In this document: piece by piece, positions 36,862 to 45,685 of the stretch
Layout: the number at the start of each line of letters is the position of its first letter
Position numbering within the stretch: the first letter of the stretch is position 1
NCBI RefSeq assembly: GCF_000152725.1
Contig: NZ_AAMO01000007.1
Location: 186,001-250,000 of the forward strand
DNA length: 64,000 nt
DNA from: Pseudooceanicola batsensis HTCC2597
Lineage (GTDB): Bacteria > Pseudomonadota > Alphaproteobacteria > Rhodobacterales > Rhodobacteraceae
Reading direction: 5' to 3'
Program-made: the position numbers and the translations under genes
Notes under the pieces: model-generated
What the model was told of the DNA's origin: nothing
The model's database searches: none
Seen by the model: only the letters and a program-made list of their open reading frames with translations

Positions 36862-37992
36862 ATGCAGGCTCTGGTGAACTTCTTTCCGCTCGGCAACGCC
36901 GACACCGCCCGCCTCGACCTTGCCGATGGGCGCAAGGTCCTGATCGACTTCGCCGCAATGCGTTGTGACGACGATGAGGATGACCAGCGTTGCGACTTGC
37001 CGACGACACTTCGCCGCGACTTGGATAAAGCGGGCCGCGACTACTTCGATGCGGTTTGCATCACGCACACTGACACCGATCACTGTAAGGGGTTCGGTGA
37101 CTTCTTCTGGCTGGATCATGCTGCGCTCTACCAAGGCAAGGGTCGCGTAAAGATCAGGGAGCTTTGGGTCCCTGCAGCGGCAATCCTTGAAGAGAACTTG
37201 AAGGATGATGCGCGGTTGGTCCGTGCGGAGGCACGGTACCGTTTGCGTCAGGGCAAGGGTATTCGAGTGTTCTCTCGCCCCGAACGGCTGAAGGCCTGGA
37301 TGGAGGCGGAAGGGATCGACTTTGAAAGCCGCAAGCACTTGATTGTGGATGCTGGCAAACTGGTGCCTGGGTACACACTGACTGGACCAGAGAAGGTAGA
37401 GTTTTTTGTGCACTGCCCGTTCGGCTGGCGACAGGATGAAAACACTGTCGTTGATCGCAACGAGGATTCAATCGTCATGCAGGCCACCTTTGTCGAGGGC
37501 GGCCGGAAGACGAGACTGCTTCTCGCCTCAGACGTCAATTACGAGACGCTGGCTGCGATCGTCCAGGTCAGCCGGAAGCACGGCAATGAGGACAGGCTCG
37601 CTTGGGATCTGATGAAGCTGCCGCACCATTGCTCCTACAAGTCGCTCGGGCCGGAGCGTGGCTCGAACGAGACTGTCCCTGACCCCGACGTCAAGTGGCT
37701 GTTCGAGGATCAACGCCAACCCGGCAGCGACATCATCTCTCCGTCCTGGCCGATCCCCGTCAAAGGGTCGAAGGCCGACGACGACGTCCAGCCCCCGCAC
37801 CGGCAGGCTGCAAACTATCACCGTCGGATCACTGTGGCGCACGACGGCGAATTCATCGTGACGATGGAGCACCCGTCGAAGAGTGACCCTAAGCCCTTCG
37901 CATACAAGATCACGGCATTTGGTTTCGCCCTTGCGCTTGCTGCGCCGATGGTTGCTGGAACCGCCGCGGCGGCGTCGCCCAGGGCTGGCTAA
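36862..37992 (+). CDS. ComEC-type metallo-beta-lactamase-fold hydrolase
   Basis: The 376-residue protein has the MBL metal motif ITHTDTDHCKG (HxDxDH at 69-74, the ComEC-type variant), LLLASDVNYETL and LPHHCSYKSLG as further ligand regions. The C-terminus (about 350-371, ITAFGFALALAAPMVAGTAA) is strongly hydrophobic and may be a tail anchor. Its substrate is unknown; MBL proteins of this type can be nucleases or phosphodiesterases. The TAA overlaps the ATG of the next gene (TAATG), so it is made with the E2-E1-JAB protein. Confidence 0.85.
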   Translation: MQALVNFFPLGNADTARLDLADGRKVLIDFAAMRCDDDEDDQRCDLPTTLRRDLDKAGRDYFDAVCITHTDTDHCKGFGDFFWLDHAALYQGKGRVKIRELWVPAAAILEENLKDDARLVRAEARYRLRQGKGIRVFSRPERLKAWMEAEGIDFESRKHLIVDAGKLVPGYTLTGPEKVEFFVHCPFGWRQDENTVVDRNEDSIVMQATFVEGGRKTRLLLASDVNYETLAAIVQVSRKHGNEDRLAWDLMKLPHHCSYKSLGPERGSNETVPDPDVKWLFEDQRQPGSDIISPSWPIPVKGSKADDDVQPPHRQAANYHRRITVAHDGEFIVTMEHPSKSDPKPFAYKITAFGFALALAAPMVAGTAAAASPRAG

Positions 37993-40277
37993 TGGACGTC
38001 GAAGCCTGGCTCACGGCATCCTTCGACGAAGTGATCGAGGTCGATGATCTCACCTCTTCGGCAGCGGCATCGTTTGCACGGTTTGTCGACCGGCATGCCG
38101 CCGAACTCGCTGCCATCGTCGCACTCCGTAGGGGAGGGGCCGGTGAGCTTGTAGAACTCGCGTTCAGGACCGGCAGGCCGCAGCAAAGCGTCGTGCCAAT
38201 CCGGCGCACAGAACGAATTGGCGTTCGCTTCGCTGGCGGCGATTCGATGCCATTCGTCTACGTGTTGCGGAGCGATTTTCCCGACACTGCCCACCAAAAC
38301 CTCACTGCCGAAGGATCACCCCGCGCGATCTGTATCGATGACCGAGGATGGGCGGAAGCGCGCCTCACATGGACACCGGCCGAGCTTGTCCAGCGTATCC
38401 TTGCCTGGTTTCGGCGAGCTGCCGAGGGCGCATTGCATGACGCCCGGCAGCCGGTCGACCCGCTCATGTTCGGAACCGGCTACAACATCATCATGTCTCG
38501 TGCGTTGATCGATAACGCCAACACACAGGATCTCGTCGCTGTCCCTGACGACACGGGCACGCTGATGCGCGTGATCCCGCTTTCCAAGCTGGAGGGGTGC
38601 TCACTGGCTTTGCCGTTGACGGTGGCTGCATATCGAGTGCCTCCGGCGCAGATGGTGCGGCTTTCGTTCGCGCCAGGTAACCTTGGCAGCCTTGCCGACT
38701 TGCTCACAGCACGTGGGATCGATCTATTTGCCGACCTGCGTACGCGCCTCGCTGAATGGTTGAACGACGCGCGCACCAATGCGGCGCGGATCAATTCCTG
38801 CCTGGCCGTGGTCGTCGAGATGCCGATTACCTCACCAGACGGAACAAAACAGGGCACAGATTTTCGGGCCTTCGTCACTGCTGAGAAGGTTGGTGACATC
38901 GCGGTCGCGCTCGGAATTGCTCACAAGGTCGAAAGCAGGGATCAGGGCGGGGCCGCCGGCTTCGTTACCGCTTTGACCGCCGGAGCTGTGGATCAGGCTG
39001 CGCTGATAGCGATGGCCGTGCTGCCGGTAGAAGTCCACGCAACCTTTGACCGAGACCTTGCGACCCGGCTTGCGGGCCGCGCCATCCCGGATGCACGCAA
39101 GGCCGTGATCGTCGGAGGGGGCGCGATCGGTGCCCATGTCGCCCCTTGTCTTACCCGGGAGGGGCGTTTCCGCTGGACCGTGATAGACGATGACGTCCTG
39201 CTTCCACACAACCTTGCTCGCCATGTCGGCTTCGGTGGCGACGTCACCAGGCGCAAATCTGAATTGCTCGCCGGGGCGTTGGCGAGCATTCTTGACGATG
39301 AAGATTCTGTGGCTACAGCGATAACCGCCCAGGTTGGGGTTGAAGGGCAGCAAAATGACGACGTTAATGCTGCGCTCGATGGCGCCGACATTATCGTGGA
39401 TGCATCCGCTTCTTTGCTGGCGGAGCGATTCCTCTCTGACCATAATTCCAAGGCTCGGCGGTTCAGCATCTTTTTTAGCCCGGCGGGGGATGCCGCCGTT
39501 CTGCTGGCCGAACCGATAGATCGCAGCGTCACGCTACGCGATCTGGAAGCGCAGTATCTGAGGCATGTCGTCCGGGAGGAGGCTCTCTCGGGTCATCTGG
39601 AAACCCCGGTGCGGACATTCGCCTATACCGGAGCCTGCCGTGCCATCACAAACCTGATCCCGGAGTCGCGTGTCATGGCCCTAAGTGGGCTGGTTGCGGA
39701 AGGTCTGGGACGGGCCGCCGACACTGATGAAGGAATCATCCGGATCTGGTCGCTTGGTACGGAGGGCCAAGTCAGGAGCTTCTCCTATCCTGCGGAGGAT
39801 GTGCGTCGTTTCGATGTCGATGGCTGGCAGGTCTCACTCGACGCCGGTCTCCGCTCGCGCATCGCGGCCATGCGCGATGAATGCCTGCCGGACGAGACGG
39901 GAGGTATCCTGCTCGGGGTCGTCGACATTCCTGCTCGGAAAATACACCTTGCCGATGCCGCCAAAGCACCTGCTGACAGCATCGGATCGCCAACCGGCTT
40001 CGTTCGCGGCACCGATGGCGTCCAACAGATGATCGACCGATCTATGGCGGAGACACAGGGACAGCTGCGTTACGTCGGTGAGTGGCATTCACATCCGCAA
40101 CTGGTCGGGGTGATGCCGAGCGTTACCGACCTGTCCCAGATCAATTGGCTCGCCACCATATTTGACATGGATACCTTGCCCGGCCTGATGTTGATTGCTG
40201 GGGAGGCCGAACTCGCTGTCGTGTTTATGCGCCATAGCGAAGCTTCTTCTCCGCTAGCCGAAAGGACGGTTCGATGA
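37992..40277 (+). CDS. E2-E1-JAB triple-domain fusion protein (ubiquitin-like conjugation and deconjugation)
   Basis: The 761-residue protein combines three modules. Residues about 1-165 are E2-like, with Cys114 in SPRAICIDDRGWAEARLTW and the following helix LVQRILAWFRRAAEGALHD. Residues about 345-575 are a ThiF/E1 adenylation domain (AVIVGGGAIGAHVAP at 371-385, VIDDD at 397-401, LPHNLARH), with Cys549 a candidate catalytic cysteine. Residues 615-750 are a JAB/JAMM peptidase with Glu635, the EWHSHP histidines 699/701 and Asp713. Such proteins would activate, transfer and remove a small modifier. It overlaps the patatin ATG by 4 bases. Confidence 0.9.
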   Translation: MDVEAWLTASFDEVIEVDDLTSSAAASFARFVDRHAAELAAIVALRRGGAGELVELAFRTGRPQQSVVPIRRTERIGVRFAGGDSMPFVYVLRSDFPDTAHQNLTAEGSPRAICIDDRGWAEARLTWTPAELVQRILAWFRRAAEGALHDARQPVDPLMFGTGYNIIMSRALIDNANTQDLVAVPDDTGTLMRVIPLSKLEGCSLALPLTVAAYRVPPAQMVRLSFAPGNLGSLADLLTARGIDLFADLRTRLAEWLNDARTNAARINSCLAVVVEMPITSPDGTKQGTDFRAFVTAEKVGDIAVALGIAHKVESRDQGGAAGFVTALTAGAVDQAALIAMAVLPVEVHATFDRDLATRLAGRAIPDARKAVIVGGGAIGAHVAPCLTREGRFRWTVIDDDVLLPHNLARHVGFGGDVTRRKSELLAGALASILDDEDSVATAITAQVGVEGQQNDDVNAALDGADIIVDASASLLAERFLSDHNSKARRFSIFFSPAGDAAVLLAEPIDRSVTLRDLEAQYLRHVVREEALSGHLETPVRTFAYTGACRAITNLIPESRVMALSGLVAEGLGRAADTDEGIIRIWSLGTEGQVRSFSYPAEDVRRFDVDGWQVSLDAGLRSRIAAMRDECLPDETGGILLGVVDIPARKIHLADAAKAPADSIGSPTGFVRGTDGVQQMIDRSMAETQGQLRYVGEWHSHPQLVGVMPSVTDLSQINWLATIFDMDTLPGLMLIAGEAELAVVFMRHSEASSPLAERTVR

Positions 40278-41467
40278 GTAAGCCCGTCATCGGCCTCTCG
40301 CTCTCAGGCGGTGGATCCCGTGCCATCGCCTTCCACCTAGGCTGTCTGCGCGCCTTGCATGATCTGGGAATTCTTGACGAAGTTCGGGTCATCTCCACCG
40401 TGTCGGGGGGAAGCGTCATTGGCGCACTTTATGCGGCCAATGAAAAACCGTTTCCGGTCTTCGAGACGAAGGTGCGTTCGTTGCTTTCCTCCGGCTTGGT
40501 GCGTCCGGCCTTGCGCAAGGTGTTCACGACCACCGAAGGCCTGCGCGCGGTCTACTGTGCTACCCTTCTTGGGGTGATCAACCTCGCAATCTTGGCGATC
40601 GCGACCGGACCGCGCCTCCTCTCGCGGCTACTGCCACCGACAGCGCGCAAACGCTGGAGCTTCGACAAGTTACGCGCACCGCTGCCGCGTTTCGCGAGCA
40701 GGACGACGATCCTACGTAGAGCTTTGGACGAAGATGTCTTTCACGGACTGAAGTTGCGAGAATTGCCCGCGACGCGCCCACTTCTGATTATTAATGCTGC
40801 AGATTTGCGCACAGGGTCGGCGTTCTATTTTTCGCGAGAGAAGTCCGGGTCGTGGCGTCTTGGGGAACTTGCCGGTTCACAGACGACTCTAGCGCACGCA
40901 GTCATGGCCTCCGCGGCATATCCGCTATTTCTGCCGGCGCTTGATGAACGTCTCGCTTTCAACAATCCGGACGGATCGCGGCGCGAGGAGCACGTCACCC
41001 TGACCGACGGCGGGGCATACGACAATTTGGGCCTTGCGCCGCTTTGGCCTGATCGGGACTCTTCGGTAAGCCTGAACGTTTCTGGCGTGGACACGATCAT
41101 CTGCTGCCGCGCGGGTTACGGTTTGCGATTTGATCCGCCCAGCCAATTTTTCATGGCGCGGCTTACAAGCACGTTCACTTGCATCTTTGATAGGGCTCAG
41201 AACGCGGCAGTGAAGCGTCTGTTCGATTTAAAGTCCTCTGGACAGATCAAGGGGTTTGCCATGCCCTTCCTTGGGCAGGATGACTCCCGCCTCGCCTTTC
41301 CGCCATCGGATCTTGTATCACGAGAAGACGCACATGGATATCCTACCGACTTCTCTGCGATGCCAGACGAGTGGATCGAGAAACTCAGCAAGCGTGGCGA
41401 ACAGTTGACATACGCTTTGATTGCCGAGCACATGCCCGATCTAGTGCGAGAATTGCAGCAGAGCTAA
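40274..41467 (+). CDS. Patatin-like phospholipase, effector candidate of the second island
   Basis: The 397-residue protein has the patatin glycine loop SLSGGGSRAIAFHLGCLRAL, the nucleophile Ser44 in STVSGGSVIGA (Thr replaces the first Gly of GxSxG, as seen in some bacterial patatins) and the dyad Asp245 in LTDGGAYDNLGL. A hydrophobic stretch at about 98-110 (LLGVINLAILAIA) may touch the membrane. As the last gene of the operon it is the likely cell-killing or membrane-acting effector. It is not close in sequence to the CapV at 16550. Confidence 0.9.
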   Translation: MSKPVIGLSLSGGGSRAIAFHLGCLRALHDLGILDEVRVISTVSGGSVIGALYAANEKPFPVFETKVRSLLSSGLVRPALRKVFTTTEGLRAVYCATLLGVINLAILAIATGPRLLSRLLPPTARKRWSFDKLRAPLPRFASRTTILRRALDEDVFHGLKLRELPATRPLLIINAADLRTGSAFYFSREKSGSWRLGELAGSQTTLAHAVMASAAYPLFLPALDERLAFNNPDGSRREEHVTLTDGGAYDNLGLAPLWPDRDSSVSLNVSGVDTIICCRAGYGLRFDPPSQFFMARLTSTFTCIFDRAQNAAVKRLFDLKSSGQIKGFAMPFLGQDDSRLAFPPSDLVSREDAHGYPTDFSAMPDEWIEKLSKRGEQLTYALIAEHMPDLVRELQQS

Positions 41468-41655
41468 TGCTGTTTCTAGAATGGTCTCGATAGTTGCCCC
41501 TTGTCGGTCATGACCATTTTTGCAAATCGCCTACCTGCCGGTCTTTATGAGGGGGTAAGGCGCTGTAGAACCGCGAGACCAATCTTTGTGTAGGTGTGAA
41601 GACAAACCTGGAACCAAACCGGCTTCCAGTCGCTGAAGGCGTTAGGCCTATAAAG

Positions 41656-41742
41656 TGGTGCGGACAGCGGGGACTCGAACCCGCACGCTCGATCGAGCAG
41701 GAGATTTTAAGTCTCCGGTGTCTACCATTCCACCATGTCCGC
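41656..41742 (-). tRNA. tRNA-Leu (anticodon UAA)
   Basis: On the minus strand the acceptor arms GCGGACA and TGTCCGC pair, the anticodon loop is CTTAAAA (anticodon TAA), there is a long variable arm (CTGCTCGATCGAGCGTG region) as in leucine tRNAs, and the T arm has GGGTTCGAGTCCC. CCA is encoded. It lies 189 bases after the patatin gene. Confidence 0.93.
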
Positions 41743-41743
41743 G

Positions 41744-41819
41744 TGGTGCCTCGGGCAGGATTCGAACCTGCGACCTAACCGTTATGAGCGGTCAGCTCTA
41801 ACCGCTGAGCTACCGAGGC
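41744..41819 (-). tRNA. tRNA with CAU anticodon (Ile2 or elongator Met)
   Basis: The minus strand folds as a 76-nt tRNA with encoded CCA: GCCTCGG acceptor, TAGCTCAGCGGTTAGAGC D arm, anticodon loop CTCATAA and GCAGGTTCGAATCCTGC T arm. A CAU anticodon can be elongator Met or the lysidine-modified Ile2 that reads AUA; the sequence alone does not settle it. It is one base from the tRNA-Leu gene. Confidence 0.9.
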
Positions 41820-42090
41820 ACATGGGGATCACTAAATGAGCGAATTCGGTGTCTTGCTCAAGGGTCTTAGGGTCAGCTTGGCGCGATTTCGGGGCTTCCG
41901 CTGGACGGGTGCCGAAGGACATTTCGTGTCAGTGATATGAAAAAGTAAAAGCAAGCTTTGGGTTTTGCCGGATCCAGAGTCACGGAGTGGGGGTCTGGCA
42001 GGGTTCTGGACGGACCCTGCCGTCCCCTCCAAGGGTGTTTCCCTGACGGTACCTCCGGGTCTGCACACTTACCAGACATCGGAGATCATC
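41820..42090 (+). repeat. ardC leader with palindromic AAAGC-NN-GCTTT motif and hairpin
   Basis: The 271-bp spacer carries a copy of a recurring motif at 41941-41964 (AAAAGCAAGCTTTGGGTT) and a perfect 8-bp hairpin GGCAGGGT/ACCCTGCC at about 41997-42021. The motif is shared with spacers at 43047 and 51305. No gene is seen. Confidence 0.55.
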
Positions 42091-43014
42091 ATGGCCAAAT
42101 CCAGCAAGCCAAAGTTCGACGCCGCGGCGTCGATCACCATCGAACTCATCAAGATCATCGACCGGGGCGTGCTGCCCTGGCGCAAGCCCTGGACGGTCGG
42201 CGGCAGTTCCTTGCCGCTGAGGCAGAACGGCGAACCCTATCAGGGCGTCAATAACTTCCTGTTGACCATGCGCACCATGATGGCCGGATACACCTCGCCC
42301 TACTGGATGACGTTGAGGCAGGCAAACGAGCTCGATGCGAAAGTCATCAAGGGCTCGAAATCGTCGGTGGTCGTCTATTACGGAACGGCCGAGCGCGAAC
42401 AGGCCGAAAGCGCCCACGGCGGGGAGGCGGAAACCGAAGACCCCAAAACCATCCCCTTCATGAAATCCTATCGCGTCTTTAACGCCGATCAGATTGAGGG
42501 GTTGGACCCTCGCTTCCATCCCGCTGCGGCCGAACCGGAAGTTCATCCCGAACGCGTACCGATCCCGCATATGCAGAGCTTCTTCGAGGCAATCTGTGCC
42601 AATGTCAGCTTCTCTGGTCGGGAAGCATGTTATGTTCCGAACCTCGACAAGATTTACATGCCCCCGATCGAGCTCTTCGAGAACCCGCGGAATTTCTACG
42701 CCGTCTGGGGTCACGAGCTGGGTCACTGGACGAAACCGCGCCATCGGCTGAACCGAAGTTACGGTGATGCCAGGTTTGGCAACACGGCCTATGCACGGGA
42801 AGAAATCGTGGCGGAACTCTGCACGGTATTTTTGGGTCAGAAGCTGGGGTTTTCCGCGCATACGCTGGAGCTGAACGCGGCCTATCTCGACAACTGGGTC
42901 CGCGTACTCCGCTCGGACAAGCGGGCGATCTTCAAACATGCGGCGGACGCGCAGCGTGCCTGTGACTATCTCGTCGCGGCCTCGGAGGCGGGGCAGGGGG
43001 AACAGGCCGCTTGA
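42091..43014 (+). CDS. ardC: ArdC-like antirestriction protein (ssDNA-binding domain plus zincin)
   Basis: The 307-residue protein has an N-terminal ArdC domain (ASITIELIKIIDRGVLPWRK, YQGVNNFLL, YWMTLRQANELDAKVIKGSK) and a C-terminal metallopeptidase with HELGH (about 207-211, VWGHELGHWTKPRHRLNR) and a downstream Glu (AREEIVAELC). ArdC-type proteins protect incoming plasmid DNA from restriction during conjugation. The ATG at 42091 has GGAG upstream. It opens the plasmid leading-region cluster. Confidence 0.9.
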   Translation: MAKSSKPKFDAAASITIELIKIIDRGVLPWRKPWTVGGSSLPLRQNGEPYQGVNNFLLTMRTMMAGYTSPYWMTLRQANELDAKVIKGSKSSVVVYYGTAEREQAESAHGGEAETEDPKTIPFMKSYRVFNADQIEGLDPRFHPAAAEPEVHPERVPIPHMQSFFEAICANVSFSGREACYVPNLDKIYMPPIELFENPRNFYAVWGHELGHWTKPRHRLNRSYGDARFGNTAYAREEIVAELCTVFLGQKLGFSAHTLELNAAYLDNWVRVLRSDKRAIFKHAADAQRACDYLVAASEAGQGEQAA

Positions 43015-43046
43015 GGCCGGGGCTGTCCGGGCTGGTAGGGCGTGGT

Positions 43047-43070
43047 GAAAGGAAAAGCTGGCTTTGGGTT
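43047..43070 (+). repeat. Palindromic intergenic motif copy 2
   Basis: GGAAAAGCTGGCTTTGGGTT contains the self-complementary core AAAGC-TG-GCTTT. It is the same motif as at 41941 and 51305 and lies 35 bases before the DUF3768 start. Confidence 0.55.
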
Positions 43071-43104
43071 TGGTGGTTTCAACACATCCCGAAAGGACAG
43101 ACCC

Positions 43105-43494
43105 ATGAGCCATGCCGAACCCGCAGATTATCCCCGACCGAACGCCACCGTCATCGCCGCCCAGAACGACGCCTTCCGCAGGTTTGCCTGCCTTGGCATC
43201 ACCCCGGATCAGCCGATCCAGGGCCGGCTGGTTGTAACCCAGTCCCTGATCGAGGCCGGCGATGGTTTCGTGATGGAAGCCGTCCAGGCCACCGGTGCTT
43301 TTGATACATTCGAGCCGGACAACGATCCCGAAGGCTGGCACGATTTCGGGGCGGTGACGATCCGGGGTGAGACTGTGTTCTGGAAACTGGATCTGTATGA
43401 GGCCGATTCCGACTTCCGCTACGGTGCCGAGACGCCCGAGAACCCTGCAACCACCATGCGTGTGCTGACCGTCATGATGGCGCGTGACTGGTAG
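43105..43494 (+). CDS. DUF3768 domain protein
   Basis: The 129-residue protein has the DUF3768 character: IAAQNDAFRRF near the start, IQGRLVVTQSLIEAGDGFVM, then WHDFGAVTIRGETVFWKLDL and DSDFRYGAETPENPATTMRV with MRVLTVMMA at the end. The function is unknown; it is common on alphaproteobacterial plasmids. The start is preceded by GAAAGGACAGACCC, a leader shared with several genes of this cluster. Confidence 0.8.
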   Translation: MSHAEPADYPRPNATVIAAQNDAFRRFACLGITPDQPIQGRLVVTQSLIEAGDGFVMEAVQATGAFDTFEPDNDPEGWHDFGAVTIRGETVFWKLDLYEADSDFRYGAETPENPATTMRVLTVMMARDW

Positions 43495-43525
43495 GGCAGG
43501 GCGCACCTCCCTCTTCAATACCGAC

Positions 43526-43566
43526 AGGCCCGCTGACCCTTCGAAAGGGAAAGTGGGCCTCTTGTC
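43526..43566 (+). terminator. Hairpin after DUF3768 gene, possible terminator
   Basis: AGGCCCGCT (43526-43534) and AGTGGGCCT (43552-43560) form a 9-bp stem with one G-T-type mismatch, enclosing a second stem (CCCTT/AAGGG), followed by CTTGTCCTGTTGG. It lies 31 bases after the stop and before the ParB-like gene. Confidence 0.5.
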
Positions 43567-43641
43567 CTGTTGGTTCCCGGATCCGGGGATCGGTCGCACG
43601 GAAACTCGCGGCCCTCTCAATCACGTCGAGAAGGACATGTC

Positions 43642-45615
43642 ATGACTCAGTCGTTCAAACCCACCACCGTCGCCATCGGCGATCTTGTCGCCCATCCCGC
43701 GAACGTACGGACCAATTCCGCCGAGACCTATGCCTCGGAGAACATCGCAAATCTGAAGGCCAGCATCGCCGTCCTCGGCCTTCTTCAGCCTCTGCTCGTT
43801 CAGAAGATTGATGGCAAGTTCGGTGTCCTCGCCGGCGGCCGGCGTCACGCGGCGCTTCTGGAGCTGGTCGCCGACAAGGCCGCCAAGGGCTTCACCAACC
43901 GCACCAAGATCGACTGCCGCCTGGTCCCTGATGATTGCGATGTGACCACCGCGCTCTCGCTCACCGAGAACATCACCCAGGCGCCGATGAACGCCATCGA
44001 CGAGTTCGAGGCCTTCGCCCGGATGATGGAGGTCGACGGCCAGACACCCGAGACCATCGCCAGGACTTTTGGCACGACCGTGGCTGCCGTGAAAGGCCGT
44101 CTCCGCTACGGGCTCATCCATCCCGATATCCGTGCCGCGGCCCGCGCGAAGTCGATCACGCTCGACACGATGAAAGCTTTCGCCGATCATCCCAGCCAGG
44201 AGGTGCAACGCGAGGTCTTCGAGGCGCTGACCAAAGAGGACAACTATGTCCAGGCCTACACCGTGCGGAACGCGCTGAAATCCCGCGGCGTCCAGGTCAG
44301 CGACGATATCGGGGCCTTTGTGCGCAAAGACTACGAGGCACGTGGCGGTGCAATCGCGGCCGATCTGCTTGATGAGCATTCCGTCCTCGAGGATTCCGCG
44401 CTGGTCGAAACGATCCTGCTGGAGAAACTCGCCGCCGCCGCCGAAGAAGCGCGGGCAGAGATCGGCTTTGCCTGGGCCGATGCGGTCATCCAGTACGACT
44501 ATGCCGCCATGGCGGATTATGGCCGGGTCTATCCGGGTCCGGTCGAACCCGATGAGAAGGGTTCGAGGCGGGTCGACGAGATCACCGCCGAGCTTGAGAA
44601 ACTCGAACACGAGATGGAAAACGAAGAGCTCGAGGATGAGGCGTACAATGAACTCTACGAACGCGTGGACGCGCTGGAAGCCGAGGCGCGGGCCCTGCAG
44701 GAGGCCTATAGCGCCGAGGATCTTGCGCGCTCCGGCGTGATCGCGTCCTGGTCGCATGGCAGGATCTCCCTGCATGTCGGGATGGTGCGCCCTGAAGACA
44801 AGGCGGAGCGTTCTGGCAAAGGCACCGGTGCACCGAGCGACAAGGGCGCCGCAGACGGCGATGAGATCACCTATCCCGCCTCGCTGACCGAGGATCTTAA
44901 GACTGAACGGGCGATGGCGCTCGGCGCGGCGATGACGATGCACCCGGAGGCGACGCTCGATCTCACGCTCTTCAAATTGATCACGGATGTGCTGACCAGC
45001 GGTATGGGCGTCACCCAGGCGATCAAGGTCGATGCGCGCCAGGAGTATCGTACCCACGCCAAGATGGACGAGATCGACAGCACCTCGCTCGAACAAGTGG
45101 CCGAGGCTCATGACGCTCTTGATCTGTCCTGGGCCGACGAGGCGAGATCCCCCGCCGACCAGTTCGCTCTGTTCCGGGCGCTCGATGCGGGCGAGAAGGC
45201 CAAACTCGTGGCCTATGCCACGGCAGCGACCACCCAGTCCTGCTTCGCACGGGACCGGCAGCGCGACAGCCTGATGCACGATTTCGAGGTGGAGATCATG
45301 CCGGACATCCGGGCGCATTGGACGCCGAACGCGGCGCTTTTCAACCGCTTCAAGAAGGCCTGGCTTCTGAAGATCCTCGGCGAGGAGCTGGGGCTTGCAC
45401 AAGAGGCGGTGACATTGGCCTCCTCGACCAAGAAGCAAGTCGTCGAATTCTGCGACAAGCTCTTCGCCGAGCCCTTCGCCACGCTGACGGAGGCGCAGCG
45501 GGCGGCGGTCGCGGCCTGGTGCCCTCCGATGATGCAGACGGCAGGTGTCGAGCCGGTTGATGCCAGCGAGGCCAAGACACCCGAAGACGAAACCGAGGTC
45601 GCAGAAGCGGCCTGA
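43642..45615 (+). CDS. ParB/RepB/Spo0J-type nuclease-domain protein, long plasmid form
   Basis: The 657-residue protein starts with a ParB N-terminal domain (VAIGDLVAHPANVRT, IAVLGLLQPLLV, GVLAGGRRHAALLEL, LSLTENITQAPMNAIDEFEA) and a helix-turn-helix (IARTFGTTVAAVKGRLRYGL). A long acidic coiled-coil region (about 320-380) and an unknown C-terminal domain follow. It is twice the length of partition ParB proteins and has no ParA partner, so it is probably not the centromere protein of this replicon (RepB is). A role in early establishment or single-strand protection is inferred from neighbours. Confidence 0.85.
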   Translation: MTQSFKPTTVAIGDLVAHPANVRTNSAETYASENIANLKASIAVLGLLQPLLVQKIDGKFGVLAGGRRHAALLELVADKAAKGFTNRTKIDCRLVPDDCDVTTALSLTENITQAPMNAIDEFEAFARMMEVDGQTPETIARTFGTTVAAVKGRLRYGLIHPDIRAAARAKSITLDTMKAFADHPSQEVQREVFEALTKEDNYVQAYTVRNALKSRGVQVSDDIGAFVRKDYEARGGAIAADLLDEHSVLEDSALVETILLEKLAAAAEEARAEIGFAWADAVIQYDYAAMADYGRVYPGPVEPDEKGSRRVDEITAELEKLEHEMENEELEDEAYNELYERVDALEAEARALQEAYSAEDLARSGVIASWSHGRISLHVGMVRPEDKAERSGKGTGAPSDKGAADGDEITYPASLTEDLKTERAMALGAAMTMHPEATLDLTLFKLITDVLTSGMGVTQAIKVDARQEYRTHAKMDEIDSTSLEQVAEAHDALDLSWADEARSPADQFALFRALDAGEKAKLVAYATAATTQSCFARDRQRDSLMHDFEVEIMPDIRAHWTPNAALFNRFKKAWLLKILGEELGLAQEAVTLASSTKKQVVEFCDKLFAEPFATLTEAQRAAVAAWCPPMMQTAGVEPVDASEAKTPEDETEVAEAA

Positions 45616-45623
45616 TCGAGCAG

Positions 45624-45655
45624 GCGACCCGCACCGAAACGTAGGCGCGGGTCGC
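45624..45655 (+). terminator. Perfect hairpin downstream of ParB-like gene
   Basis: GCGACCCGC (45624-45632) and GCGGGTCGC (45647-45655) form a perfect 9-bp stem with a 14-base loop, nine bases after the stop codon. No clear U-run follows, so termination is possible but not proven. Confidence 0.5.
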
Positions 45656-45685
45656 ACCCTTCCCTCCTACTCACAGGTAAATCCC

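Noticed and set aside
43642..45615. ParB-like protein as the centromere protein of the replicon
   Set aside because: RepB next to RepA and the parS pair already fills that role; this protein has no ParA partner and an unusual length.
41980..45657. Very long minus-strand frames (546 and 678 residues) opposite ardC/DUF3768 and the ParB-like gene
   Set aside because: They cross several genes with good starts and motifs on the plus strand and have no recognisable domains.
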